From assembly GCA_023078685.1 (NCBI GenBank), contig JALGAS010000001.1, positions 2,914,001 through 2,978,000 of the forward strand: 64,000 bases of DNA, written 5' to 3'. The notes beneath the pieces are model-generated. The model made no database searches. It was not told the origin of the DNA and saw only the letters and a list, made by a program, of their open reading frames with translations. A program made the translations under genes and the position numbers. This stretch comes from Neopestalotiopsis rosae. Its lineage: Eukaryota; Ascomycota; Sordariomycetes; Amphisphaeriales; Sporocadaceae. This document shows, in pieces, positions 48,545-60,951 of the stretch; positions within the stretch are counted from its first letter, which is position 1, and every line of letters begins with the position of its first letter.

Positions 48545-51500
48545 TGTGCTTCGTTGTGATGAGATGAGAGTATGGAAGTGAAGGCTATAATGTCTTCCCC
48601 ATATAGTCTAATCGTGTTCTGGTGAGGCCGAGAGGTAACCGTTATATATATATGTATATTCAGTAGGTTGGTGCCTTGTCGTCGGATGCAGGGTCCTGCA
48701 AAATTGGGCAACGGCCACAGGGTGATGGTTCACAATGTCGTGATTTGGTACGTTGAATTATTAGAGCCTGAACTGATGGTAGGCAGATGTGGGTCTGTCT
48801 ATGAGTCGAGAGTGCCCTTGTATATATATGTATGTATGTAAGTGCCTGGTGTGTTGGATGACTGGCGTATAGATAAGAGACGGGAGCGAATTAAATTCGA
48901 TTAATGCTTCAAGGATATATATGCCGGGGAAAAGTCGAGGGATGGATGTGTCAACATGAGAGAGGATCATAAAAAGGTAGGCAGAAATTGGTTGGATAGA
49001 ACGAAAGCGGCCGGCAATGGATTATGAATGCTTCGTTTCTGTTATAATAAGATCTTGTGGCTGACAAGCAACGAGTAGGATGGTGCGTGGCGTGACCAGG
49101 AATCGTTTAGGCGATCGATCAGGTCCAGGTCTAGGTCCGGTCCAGGTAGACAGGCGACGGACGGGAGGGTCAGATCACCACAATCCTTGTTGAAGATGAA
49201 TGAACGGGCATTACACAGACTGGATGTTAAGGCAGGCTGGCAGTCGGCGAGGTGTGAGCAAAGAATAATGGTACTTGAGAAGACAGCGACTCGCTGGCGG
49301 TCTGGTTTACCCAAGCAGGCCTAGTCAGTGTAATAAGGCAACTTGGGTCGGACACCTTTGGGGGGTGGCTATTGATGGGAGGGTTGTAACGGGGCCCGGT
49401 GCCGCCTGAAATCGGGTTGAAGAGAAAATGGTTGGCCGATGGCGAAGTGTGCCGCAAGGTACAATGACTGAGACCCCCAGAACATGAAGTTGGGACAGAT
49501 CCTAATGGTGGAACCGGCAAGTCTTGGTATGTCTTGCAATTGTGACTGGTTGCACGGGGGCTTGAAAGTGACCGACACGGGGACTGGTGGACGTACTGAT
49601 AGACTGGTATGACTGGGGAGGCCTGCCAGTATGCTAGGTTAAAGATGTGACCGTATGTCGTCTGTTCTGTTTCGAGGAGGGTGGGGTGGAAGAAACCGGG
49701 CTGAGGAAGTACAAGTTACATAGGATGCATGCTGCTTGCTACCTACATATTGACCGACCTGCTACCTACTTACTTACTCAGCATCTAGGTGGCAGGCTTA
49801 TAGAGAATGTATGGAAACTACTAGGGAGCCATAGAAAGAATAAGGCGTCACTTTTCCGCTTGCACTGCTTGTATCTATTTTATTTTTGGGTCGTCGAAAT
49901 TCAGTTCTGCTGGTCGAGCCTTGACCTCGACGTTGACCTACAGTCAAGCAGTATACAGTATACAGAAGCTGCAATGCACCAAGCACTCACTACTTTGACG
50001 ATATACATTGTAGCTCGTATCTAATGCTCACCGGCCAGTTATTCACTGTTTAGCTCGAGTGCTTTGTTCATCTCTCGCGCTTGCAGTTCCCCATGCCTTT
50101 ACCATGTTCCTCCCCCCTTCGGTCATACGGCATTTGCAGTACGCCCAAATACGCAAACAGATGAGCGCAGCGTCGAGAAACAGTACTGTAGCAGGGTGTT
50201 AGTTCGGTACGTGACCTTCTAGGCGAGCCCCGGTCATTTTCTTGAGAGGCGTTAGGTGGCACGACGTGGGCAGTGTCCTTCCAGTCACTACCTAGGTACT
50301 ACTCGTGCTCCAGCTGGTTTCCATCTTGGCGATTGCCGCTCCTTTTAGCGCTCGACGTGCCATAGGTGCGCGCTTCGGCGGTCAAGGGCCCCTGGGTAGT
50401 CCCTGAGGTTGCATGGTAGAGGCGCTAGAATAATCGACGGAACACTGCGCTGTGATGACCCTGACTCTGGCTCTTGCAGGCGCTTCGGCGGTAGTACGTA
50501 TGTTCAGTGGCGGAGATACCTGGATTCGCATCATGTTTCGTGTGTCCATGACAGTATACTTTTTCCATCAAAGGTCGGTCGGGCTGAGCGACGAGCCATC
50601 AGATCAATACCAAAGTCAGGTAGACGTACGAATACACTCGCTAGCCAAGGTACACTAGATGCTAAGTCGGTAAGTCAGTACCTGTAGGCATTATACTTGG
50701 TAGGCGATTATTTTTTAGGCCTCAGGGCATACTTTTGCCTTGATCTGAGGTTAGGTAACCATGGATCATGGACTGCAAATGGTGGTATCTGCCCCCCACT
50801 CCACCTGTCAACAGTGCTCTAGATCCCGTCCAGGGGTGTCCTCAGGCACCTTTCTAGCATGCTCACGATCGCAGAATAGAGATCGGGCACCGGAAACTAA
50901 AGCTAGTATGAATCTTACCCTGTTTCTTTTCTTACTACTTTATTCATTCATGCGCGGATGACGAGAGTTGCCGTTCGCGGTATACACAAATTCTCTCTCT
51001 CTTTCTTTTTTTGTTCCCTCTGGGCCAACCTTCCATCCCTTCAAAGCAGAACAGAAGAGTCGAGGTCTTTCCATTCATTGTTCGGAGGCATGTTTGCTGC
51101 CGACCTCCGCGAGTGACATCATCTGGCATGAATTGGCTGACCCATTGTGGAAAGTATGCAGCGGGTTGCTACTGAAGCAGTAACAGCACCACTTGCCAAC
51201 CTCGATTATCTGCATCAATCACTTTGCTTCTGTTCTACCCAGCCGAGCCAGTAACATGATCACGACGAGGCGTAGTTACTCTTCATTATTCCCTCTCACT
51301 AATTACCGACCGCATGGCTGCTGAGCTTGTCTCAGCTCGGGTCAACCTCGCCAAGTCGAGCAGTCAAGTTCAAAATGGAAACACTCCGGACACAATGAGG
51401 CGGCGCAATGCCCAACGCAACGCAACTCAACTGGGCTGAGGCTTCACTGGTCTGCACTTAACTTACCGGGGGAAAGAACCGACCTTGCCAACCTCTCCCC

Positions 51501-53145
51501 CACTACGGAAACCTAGGTTCAGTTGGGTTTGCTAGTGGTACTGAGCTTCCCATCCATCCTCGTCCAACCTTTGGGGCTGTTTACTACCATGACACCGAAT
51601 CAACCGGCTTGTTCTCAAGAGCCTCCAGACGACTTCGTATTCTTTTCACACCATTTGAAGCAGACGAAAGAGGACACAGCGTGTGACATGGACTTTGCAG
51701 TCAGTGTCAACATGTCCAGTGTCGTCGTTTTGCACCGCCTAAAATGATGTTCATGTCTGACATCAGTCCGAGTTTCAGCGAGTCTCGTGCATCAGCAGCA
51801 CACACAGTAAAAGAAACAAACCTTCGTTTTTGCGATGCATCTACACTGCTTATTGGCTCAACTCTCAAAGCTCTCAGCGCAAGCTACAAACACCTTCATC
51901 TCCACCTTTACCACATATCGAATGTATGTGCCATGTAGGTATGTATGGGTGGCTGTGCCTCGGCCTCCAGCTGCTTGCTATATTCGCGCGAGTACGTGGC
52001 AGTCGGCGTCGCTAAACCCTCCCCAGTCGTAGTTTGGGTGCCATGATGCCCAACAGGCACGCACATGAGGAAAAGTAAACCGAATTTCCCGGGCGTCTCG
52101 ATGTGCCTCTGCTCTGGCCAAAGCAGGCCGTCATCTCATGCACCACGTCCAAAGATGAGGTAGAGTGAGTACATCGTCGTGGCCCTTGAGCCAGTCTCAC
52201 TACAGAGCTGTTGGACACGGGCAATCATATGTGGCTGCAACCAGTCTATCCACCCAAATTACCGTTGAGACCATATCATATTCACATACCTACATTCCCG
52301 CGCTACACTTGTCATAGAGTTGACACGTTGTACTCGCCATAGGGACGGGGCATCCGAGTTTCATTGTTTTCGTTCTGTCAATTGTTCCTCAACTTCAAAT
52401 TTTCAGAAGTTGCCCGACGTTACCAGCAAAACATCTTCTCGTTATACTCCTCATGTTGTAATCTGCGAATAGCTTGTACTGGCCTCTAAACCGGCCCACT
52501 GTCCTAGGCCTAGGTGTCTGGTGGACCAAGTAGGAAAGCAAAGCAATGCCCCTTGCCGTGCCCTGGGTGTTCGTACTCATGCAATATGTCTCGCGTCTGG
52601 TATCTTTGTGCTACATCCACAACTTGCCCGTGCTCGATTGCCCGACTATATGCTTTCAATTTAGACATCATCAAAAAACACCACGATCATAGTGTGGTCC
52701 AAGAAGCCTGGACCCCGTTCCACCAACGTCAGATCGTCCTTGACTGACGCAGGAATAGTCCTCAAGATACAACCTCCCGCATCATTGTATCGACTTCTGC
52801 ATGTCGGTAATATAGTGTGTGGCATGCTCTCATTCGTCAGTCGTCAGCCCGACCCCGGACTGGACCTGTCTCCCCGCCTGCCAAAGCACATGGACGCCGT
52901 TGAGCACGTGTCTCGCCGACAACTCCATTGGCATTGCTTTTGAAGGGCCCAGATCCAGTCGGGCCACATGTACTATTGGGAAGACTTACCGTTGAGGCAT
53001 CCCGTGAAGTCGTGACGTCTGAGGCATCCAAATTGATTTGGGCAGCCACAAAGGCTAATTGGTATCACAATGCCGGTATAGCGATAATGCTCCGGCTCAT
53101 TCAGGCGCTTCGGCGTCATAGCAGCCATATCATTAATTTTATTCC
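48545..53145. other. Gene-poor stretch
   Basis: Upstream of the Ser-rich gene: TA/TATG microsatellites at 48642-48659 and 48820-48840, then 4 kb of DNA with only short frames and many stops in all six readings. CTACC/GTAGG words are frequent. No RNA gene or transposon terminal structure is evident by eye. Confidence 0.5.
48820..48840. repeat. (TA)n/(TATG)n microsatellite
   Basis: TATATATATG followed by TATG units, about 280 bp upstream of the Ser-rich gene's start codon on the other strand. Confidence 0.8.
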
Positions 53146-53520
53146 TCAAAAATGAGACGCATGATACGACTCGGGTCGGAGGAGCAAGCCAGTATGCCAG
53201 AAACAACTTGACGAGTTGCCCCTGGGCAGAAACTGGTCCAGCTTGCGCTCTTCGCTCCCTGGGGGGGTTCGAAGCAGTCGCCATAGGGATAAAGCGTTTC
53301 TCAAAATATCAGCAATGGAAGCATTAATGCCAGAAGCGAGAGTGCTTCGCCACGAGTCGCTCAGAGAGGTATCAGGCATTCTTTCACTTACAATGCCACC
53401 CCAAGTGAGGACAGATCGCCCAAGTGAGTAAACATCAGCTTCGTTCTAGAAGCGAGCTCCGGCAAAGTTGGCCGAGCTGATATTCCCGAAAAGACAAATG
53501 AAGTTCAAAGGATGTGTCGA
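53146..53520 (-). pseudogene. Possible decayed protein-kinase-like fragment
   Basis: Reading the minus strand downward from about 53520 gives FICLFGNISSANFAGARF, a TAG (53448-53446), then NEADVYSLGRSVLTWGGIV and MPDTSLSDSWRSTLASGINASI. EADVYSLG is the wording typical of the helix after the activation segment in protein kinases (D-x-x-S-x-G), and a short stretch later a helical C-lobe-like segment follows (ADILRNALSLWRLL). Further upstream two TGA codons interrupt the same frame. The sense of the signal is weak and no nucleotide-binding or catalytic motif is visible, so this would be a remnant. A chance reading frame is the main alternative. Confidence 0.25.
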
Positions 53521-53835
53521 TCATCAGGATGATATCAATAGATCGGCCAGATACAGCCTCCAAGGCAGAACCTCAGTGGTCCCTAAGCTGCACTGCTTTC
53601 AAGCACCCCACAATGCTGTATGCTGTCAACCGGCATCGGACCTGTACTCTCTCCAAGCCCACTGTGATTTTCCACTTGTGTTACTTGCGGGCAACGATAA
53701 GTTTGTGTCTCTTGACGAATTAAACGATCAACGCTGGATCTGTGCTTCTCCGTGGGCCGTCTTGTCAGACCATGTGCAATGCTCCCAAGTGGTACTACAT
53801 TCGGGAAGTCCCAGTGTATTGAAGCTTAATCCATA

Positions 53836-54950
53836 GTGAGGAATGGTCAGCTTCCTAGTTCACTGTGCCTCGAATGGCCTGTCAATACTTTGAAAGATGC
53901 CATCGTGGCAAACAGTGACGAGTATCAACAGAAATGTCGCTTACTCAAGGATCGAGTTGCTCAGTATGATAGGTGCCTATCGGTTAGATCCACTAGCGAG
54001 TATGTTCTCATCGTTTTGTCCGGTCTGCTGAGGTTATTTGGCGATCTCTGTATAGGTAGGTTCTTACAAAGAAGATACCAGATTGCCAGTTCCTGACGTT
54101 TGTCGGTTCCTACAGGACTACTTACCTTGGCCAGATCTCGAGGTAGCAAAGAGCCCTATCTAGACTTCAATACCACCAAAAGACATGTCCAAGTTCAGCA
54201 GGCCAGTCTATTGGCTCATATAGAGAGAGTACTTGGAGACTCACATACTGACCTGTCATGGTGGACAAGAAGTATCGTAACCAGACACGCACGAACGGTG
54301 CCAGAACTTGCTAGCCACTATTGTGCACATGCTATGGAAGATTGGACATTCGATTTTCCGGTGTTTCCGCAGGCTCAAATTCTCCCACACCTACCAGACT
54401 AGCGCGGAGAGCATATGTCCAGTGCCATATGTTCAAGGCGATACATTGCGAACAAAAATACAGCTATTGGCTGGCAGGAATCGCACATCTCTCACTTAGG
54501 CTATAGTAAATATGAAACTCAAACACAGCAGACAAAAGGGAGCAGCCACAGCGTTTCTCCAGTCGTTATACTGATATTGCCTACCAGCCAACAGCTGATG
54601 GATGACCTTGCTATTCTGAGAGCGTCTCTCAAGCCTGAATTAACCAATGAGGTTCGTGCCCCCCTTTGTGCTTGATGGGCAAATCGCTTCGGGTCGTGTC
54701 ACCACACACGACTGGGAGATTCGCTTCGCTCACGGGCCACACTAACATTCTTCCCACCCTCCCACTCCTTCCCCCCGGGCTGTCAGAATAATGCGACCTT
54801 TCATGCAGCCGAGGCCAAGCGGGAATGCTAGATTCGGCGAGCTGCCTTGCAGGAAAAGAAGTCCTAGTCCCTCATCAGCGCCTTCTGGAAAAATGGAAGA
54901 TCTTCACCAACCAGCCCGCGGCCATGGTCCTAGTCAGACTCTCATTGGCG
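53836..54950 (+). pseudogene. Unrecognised multi-exon gene, apparently decayed
   Basis: An open frame (53836-54055) ends at a GTAGGT donor, and a CTACAG acceptor at 54115 resumes it in phase; the join reads LRLFGDLCIGLLTLARSR. The same frame then stays open to a TAG at 54400 and beyond it to 54660, where a GTTCGT donor and a pyrimidine-rich GTCAG acceptor (after 54786) lead to NNATFHAAEAKREC, followed by further TAGs and a shift of frame (LLEKWKIFTNQPAAM is readable one frame over). Helix-like coding segments include DEYQQKCRLLKDRVAQYD, KRHVQVQQASLLAHIERVLG and QQLMDDLAILRASLKPELTN. Splice sites at plausible places but with stops point to a gene broken by mutation. It could belong to a fungal NLR or ankyrin-type helical family, but I cannot name it. 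Confidence 0.35.
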
Positions 54951-57271
54951 AACCATGGCCCGTCGTCCTCGAGGCGATTGGTGAGAAATCGTTTGGCTCT
55001 TCGGGTTTCTTTCGGAGCCAAAGAGGGCGATTGGACGCGGCGGGCAACATACCGGAGGAGAGGGTGGTCTCGGTAATCAAGCGAGATCGGGGAATGCGCA
55101 CCCATCGAGTCGTTGGAGAGAGCTTTTCAAGCGTTTCGGGCGAGCCTAACGTATCATTTGTCTGCAGAGGGTGGCCTTTTTGAGATGGAGTGAGGGGGAA
55201 GAGCGCGAGAGAGCCTCATCCAGGGAGTGGCTCAGAAGATTTGAGTGCCTAAGCTATTCCCCCGTCAATGAGAAAGAAACAGAGATGAAAAAGGCAAGAC
55301 ACAATGCATGGGAAGACTGCATATCCACCCATTGGTGTTTTTTTTTTTTTTCCCTCCTTGGGGTAGAACACATAATGGTCCACATGACCATTCCTCATGT
55401 ATCACAACCTTCTTATTTTTCTCCTTCTTCAACTTTACGCTGTCATTGTACACCAGAAGATCGGGGTTGTGGTTCCCGTCGTCTCACGATGATGCAGCGG
55501 CAACATTTGACCAAGAGGTGGTGCGCTTACCTACCGGCAGTGAACGGCCAAGCAAGTAAAGAGAATAGATAGATAGGAAAAGAGGTCATTGACGTAATAC
55601 TATGTTCCCATTGATCAACTCAAAACTTTGCCTCTAGCTAACCTGTATCTTTCTTCTCCGCCGAAGCTAAGTGTCTAAGAATGGCTCTTGTGTAATGTTT
55701 CTCCTGGGTTTAGGGATGGTAAGTTGGATCTCTTCTCTACATCTAGGGAAGGGGGGAAAGAAATTGGCACAAAATTTCTCTCATGATAGCCAGGGAAAAC
55801 TTTTCATCGACTTTGGGAATTCTCCAGAGTAGCACGAGTGAGGAGGCTCTGTACCAACCACGCGTGGTCACACATGTCCTTTGATCAACTTTCGAATTTA
55901 GTATGACGGTGAAAAAGAGAAGGGATGGAGGGCATGAGCAAATTCACCAAGCAGGCTACCATTCGGAGTGCCCGAATACAAAAAGTTCGACCGCGGCCTC
56001 GTTTTGTGTAGCCTTCTCGATTATTATTGCGCAAAAAAACGTCAGGTCCTCTTACGTCAGCATGGTCTTGCCCATTCTACAGGAAGATGATGAAAAATCA
56101 TATCAACACGATTTGCAGGTATAGCGATATGATGAAGGAAGATCAAAATGGCGCTTTCCGATGACGTGCTGTAAATATATTTTCACCAACATCCAAGTGA
56201 CGGTAAAACTTAACGACATGTCAGATTTACCAAATCAAGCAGTTGTATCCTGCGTGCTAACGTACAAATCCTTTTGGGTTCAAATCAATAATTATATCAA
56301 AAGTCTGGACATGGTGTGTGATGGTTTGTCATATGTCCCCTGCTTTAGTGCCATGGTGAAAAAATCAAGAAGGGGAGATTACAGGCCCAAGAAAGAAGAC
56401 TTGCCATTGTAAAAGAGCCGAGATTTCAATCGTCGGGATTTTACGGCTGTGGAATTGTCAGCGCAGTTACAACCAAAACAAAAAATAAAAGTCAGGGTTC
56501 GTTGAAAAAAATTCACTCATAATGCTACCCATCTAAATCTTTTGGTGGTGGCATGTCCATGGCGTGATCTCGCTTGAGTCTGCAGATTTGTCATTTTCCC
56601 TAGACAGACGGATGTCGCCGTTACCTAGGCAATCGACTACTAGGCTGCGGTGTGCGCAATTATCCCGTATTCATAGAGTAATTAACATCTTTCCCACAAT
56701 GGTCAGCTTTGACTCATTGCTGGGAGTTGTTCACCTCCCTGAGTCTCTGAAGTGTCCTAACGGCGTCCTGGATGGTCATTGCACAAAATTCTACCACAGC
56801 AAGTGGTGTGTGGTGTTCAAAGCGACATCACGAACAAAAGTGAGGAAAGAGCAGAGATATGCAATGGTGTCTTTCTAATCTGCTTGTGCAGCATTAATTG
56901 CAATAGACTATGAATGCAAAAACATGATGTGCCGGCTGGTTGCCCCTGGGCAAACCAAAGTATGTATGCAAGGAGTACAGGACAAATGCAAACTATCGAT
57001 GACGCCCTGACGAAAACATCGTGAAGCACCACCACGTCGCTCTTCTTATTTTGCCCTACCACCCACACTCTTTCGTTCAAGCATGCCAGGAATAATAATC
57101 TCGCTCATATCTTGGACTTGCGTAATTACTACTTGGTCGTGACAGCAACTCATCACTTAGCCGTGACGATGATACAAGGGGTCCATAACTCATACTGATC
57201 CCCGAGGAGCGCTGCGAGCTCACTCGCATCAGCATGGGAAGATAGTAGTCGAATGACTCGTGCTCAGACCT
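54951..57271. other. Gene-poor flank, AT-richer
   Basis: From about 55600 the sequence becomes AT-richer. One + frame is open at 55903-56124 and again in the same frame at 56161-56412, separated by a single TAG; its translation matches nothing I know. No intact gene is supported. The right end is the 3' flank of the Bbc1-like gene. Confidence 0.4.
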
Positions 57272-60200
57272 CTAATTCTGAGAGTCCCAGCCGACCCAGC
57301 TTCGCGGCATGACGCGCCAGATCTTGACTTCTCCAGATCTCAAATCATCGAGCTTGAAGGATTCTTGTTTCACCTTCTTGTTTTCGCGCCCCTGTTCCCA
57401 AGCTCGCACCTTTTTCTTGGTACCATCCCACTCCGCAACAACGGCAACATGGTCAGGTTTGCCAACTTCAACGGAATATTTTGCGTGCATGGGACCGTGC
57501 TTGCCCTGGAACTTGGCGTTTCGAATGGAGATGATGTCGCCAGGTCTGATCTCATCCGTCATCTGCGTCGAAGCATTTGCAATGTTGGCATAAACAAGAG
57601 CACCATAGGCACGAGTTCCTACGGGAAGTAGTACGTCCTTGAAGGGCTTCAGGAGCTCGTAAACTAGTGCCTGAGGCGAACCATCACCAACGACTGAATC
57701 CTTCTTGGACGTGACTGCGTTGGAAATTTGAAGACCAAAACGTTCATATGCCTGCTCCAGCTGGTCTTGACGAAGGCTGCGCGGAGGAGGTTCGTGTCTC
57801 TGATCCAGACCTGTATCAGCGGGATTCTGCGGATCAAAGCGGACGGTGATAATTGTCTGCGAGTAGTCCTGGTACAGTATGTAGACATCCTTGGTGACTA
57901 CAGTTCTACCGCCGGGTGCCGAGGTAGTGGATTCATCCGATTCAGAAAAGATATCCCTCCGGCCTTGGAACACTGGCGGTAGCCCGTTTGGCTGCAGCCA
58001 CCAGCTGGTGTGTTGAGCCAGGTCAACGTCGTTCGCAATGAATCCAGATTCAACCGACATTGATGGACGTCCAACATCCATCGATCTACGTCCTCCAACT
58101 GGCCTTTGGGCATCCATGGATTGTCGTGGGGGAGCCCTGCTTGGAGCCGCCTGAGAGGGAGGCGCAGGTGGGAGAGAACGGTTAGCTGGCGGAGGCGGCG
58201 ATTGATACGAGGGCGCCGCCTCTGGCGACTTGATGTCGTGGTCAGCTGCCGGTATGCTGTAGGACACGTTCGTAGTGGCACTAGGATGTGCTCCAGAGTA
58301 TCTGTATGGATCGTACTCGTCGTCGTCACCTTGTGCCGAAGACTCGGTTTGCACTGGGGCTGTAGGCGGAGGCGGCGGGGGAGCAGCTCGTGGCATATCT
58401 GCTGACGGTCGGGCTGGAGGTGGCGGTTGGCTGGGTACAGGCGGAGGGATCGCTCTGGGTGCTGCAGCGGGAATAGGCGGAGGGAAAGAGGGCGGAGGGG
58501 CCTCGGACACGGGTGAGCGAAGAGACGCGGTCTCATCTAGACTTGAATCCCGGGCGTGTGATTTCAATGCATCCTTGTGAGGGACTGATGAGGCAATATC
58601 GGTATCATAGTCACCATCATAGTCAGTGATCTCTCCCTCTTCCCCGTTGTCAAGGCGACCTGGTTTCATGGGAGCGACACGTTCATCCGAGGTAGACGTT
58701 CTCTCAGGCGCTGCTCCTGGGGGAGGAGGTGGTGGAGGGCGACTCTGTGCCGGGGCAGGCGGAGCAGCGCCTGGAATTGGAGGAGGCCGGCTGATCCGCT
58801 TGTTTCCTGGTGACGTGGGAGATAGCTCATCTCCTCCGAAAGAGCTCCTGGTACCAGCTGACCGGGGAGAAGTTGGAACCATAGTAGGCGAGGCAATGGG
58901 AATCGGAGGTGGAGGAGCACGGCCAGACGACGGTGCCTCGGCTCTGGGGGTTTCGAGCGTCTGCATCTGACTCTCCGACAGTTCATCATCTGACTCCGAT
59001 CCAACACTTGGCGATGTGATTGCAGCCGGAGGGGGTGGCGGTACCGGTCGAGCTGTTTCGGAGGTCAGCTCAGAAGTCATCTTGGTCATCCTTTCATTGA
59101 ACTTACACTCAGCAGGGACTGGAGGTGGCGCCGGTCGGCCGCCCGGAACAGGAGGTGGAAGCATAGGGCTCCTCAAAGCTGTCTTGGGGTTAGCAAATTT
59201 ATATACTCACGCAAGAATCAAAGATACTCACGCTCGCTTGCCGCAGGTCGAGGACTAGTCGTAGCGACTGGGGTAATATCCTCGCCAACTGGCGAATCTT
59301 GGTCCTCAGCGTCCTCGGCCTCTTCCTTGTGGCTTTCACGACCCATGCCTGGAAGTGCCATGGCCGTTGGTACCGGTGGCGCTGGGCGGGGCGAGGAGGG
59401 AACTTCTTCCCGGCCGTGCTCGCTTGAGCGTCTTGCTGCGGGTGTGGGCTTCTTCTTCTTGGCCGGGCCAGCAGAAGCGAGGGGAGCAGCGAATGGGTTA
59501 TGCATGCCCATCATGCCCATGCCTCCCATTCCGCCCATGCCTGCGCTCATCTTGGCCATTCTAGCACGAAGTTCCTCCTTGCGTTTGACTTCAGGATCTT
59601 CTTCCTCTTCCTCTTCGTCCTCGGCTTCTTCTACCTCATCTTCGTACCCTTCCTTTTCTTCGGCGGCTTCAGCATGTGACTGCTTTCTCACAGGCGCCTG
59701 TGAGAGAGGTCTCGACTGGCCATCACTCTCATCGCGCTCGGTCAACTCTTCAGGGCCCTCGGTGGTATCACCGGCACCAGACATATCAGCCTCATTGCCG
59801 TCCTCGGGTGCACTCTTGGATTTTCTTCGCACAGGCAAAGGCTGCCTTGGGGGAGGTGCTGGTTGCGCCTCATCCAGAGAGTCTGTGTTCTCCCGTTCTA
59901 GTGATGGAATCTCGGGATTTTCAATGGAGGTTCGTTCCGTGGGTTCCTGGCTTTCCGTACGCTTCTTTGGTGGTGGGCGCTTTGGCTTCTCCTTCTTCGC
60001 AGCAGCATCGGCGTGGCGTTGAGCAGCCTCTGTCTGCTGCTTCTGAAGCAGCGCCATACGCTCTTTCAGGCTCATGGGTTTGGGTTGATCATCGCCCTCA
60101 CCCTCCTGAGATGAACCAGCTACCAAGCCAGCCTTGGCAGCATTTTCTGTGTTCTCGGCTTCCTTTTCTTTGATCTCGGGATCCTCGTCCCTTCTGTAAA

Positions 60201-60951
60201 CCTTGGGAGCAGGCTTTTCGCGCGGTGGCGGCACATAGGCATTTCTACTTGGAGGAGGAGCAACAAATGGCTTCTTAATGAACCCAGAACCACTGCCAGA
60301 GCTCAGAGAGCCTGGCTTGAAGGGCGCAATGGGAGGTGCGGCAGGCTTGTTGAATGCGGCAATGCGATCTTTGAATGAGCTGCTGGCCGGCTTCTCCGTA
60401 ACTGGAGGAGGGCCGCCACGAGCGGGTCCAGAAGCCTTGACTGGGGCATCAGTGGTAGGTGGCTCTGATACAGGAGCTGCGGGCGCGATAGGCTCTACAG
60501 GTCTTGGCCCCGGAACGGCGGGAGCTTTTGGCGATCGCGGCTCGGCGACGGGAGGCGGCGAAGCTAGAGGGGTCTCCTCTTCAAGCTCTTCATACGCGGG
60601 TTTGGTTCCTTCTGCTACCGGTTCGGGCTCTGGATCAGATTCCGGTTCGGGCTCTGGTTCCGGAGCGGCGGGCGGCGAAGTCGGGGCAGGAGCAGGAGGT
60701 GCCGGGTCTGCTTCCTTCTTCTTCGTTCTTGTTGGTCGTGGTGGTGCGACTGGCTCGTACTTTTCGACAAAGTTGCGAGGGAAAATACCCTCTCGCTTCT
60801 CTCCGGAAGGATCAACGTATTCACCACCATACCAATCTGGGTCGTCAACGTCGGTGACGGTGATGACCTGTCCGATCTCAAAAGGCAGGTCATCCTCGTG
60901 GCCCGAGGTATACTCGAAGATGGCCTTCACCTTGAACGGTGCAGCAGCCAT
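57272..60951 (-). CDS. Bbc1/Mti1-like SH3 actin-patch protein
   Basis: Three exons on the minus strand: 60951-59232, 59178-59107 and 59052-57272 (phases fit; 1,190 residues). Residues 5-65 are an SH3 domain: FKVKAIFEYTSGHEDDLPFE, then DPDWYGGEYVDPSG and GIFPRNFVEKYEP. Very long Pro/Glu/Lys-rich low-complexity regions follow, with SLKERMALLQKQQ and a Met/Gly patch. The C-terminal 280 residues form the conserved globular end of Bbc1: WWLQPNGLPPVFQGRRDI, YILYQDYSQTIITVRFDP, LLPVGTRAYGALVYANI, GDIISIRNAKFQGKHG, IWRVMPRSWVGW. By family it binds type I myosins and Las17/WASP and restrains Arp2/3-driven actin at endocytic sites. The 54-nt second intron (59106-59053) is in frame and stop-free, so a 1,208-residue unspliced product is possible. 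Confidence 0.88.
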
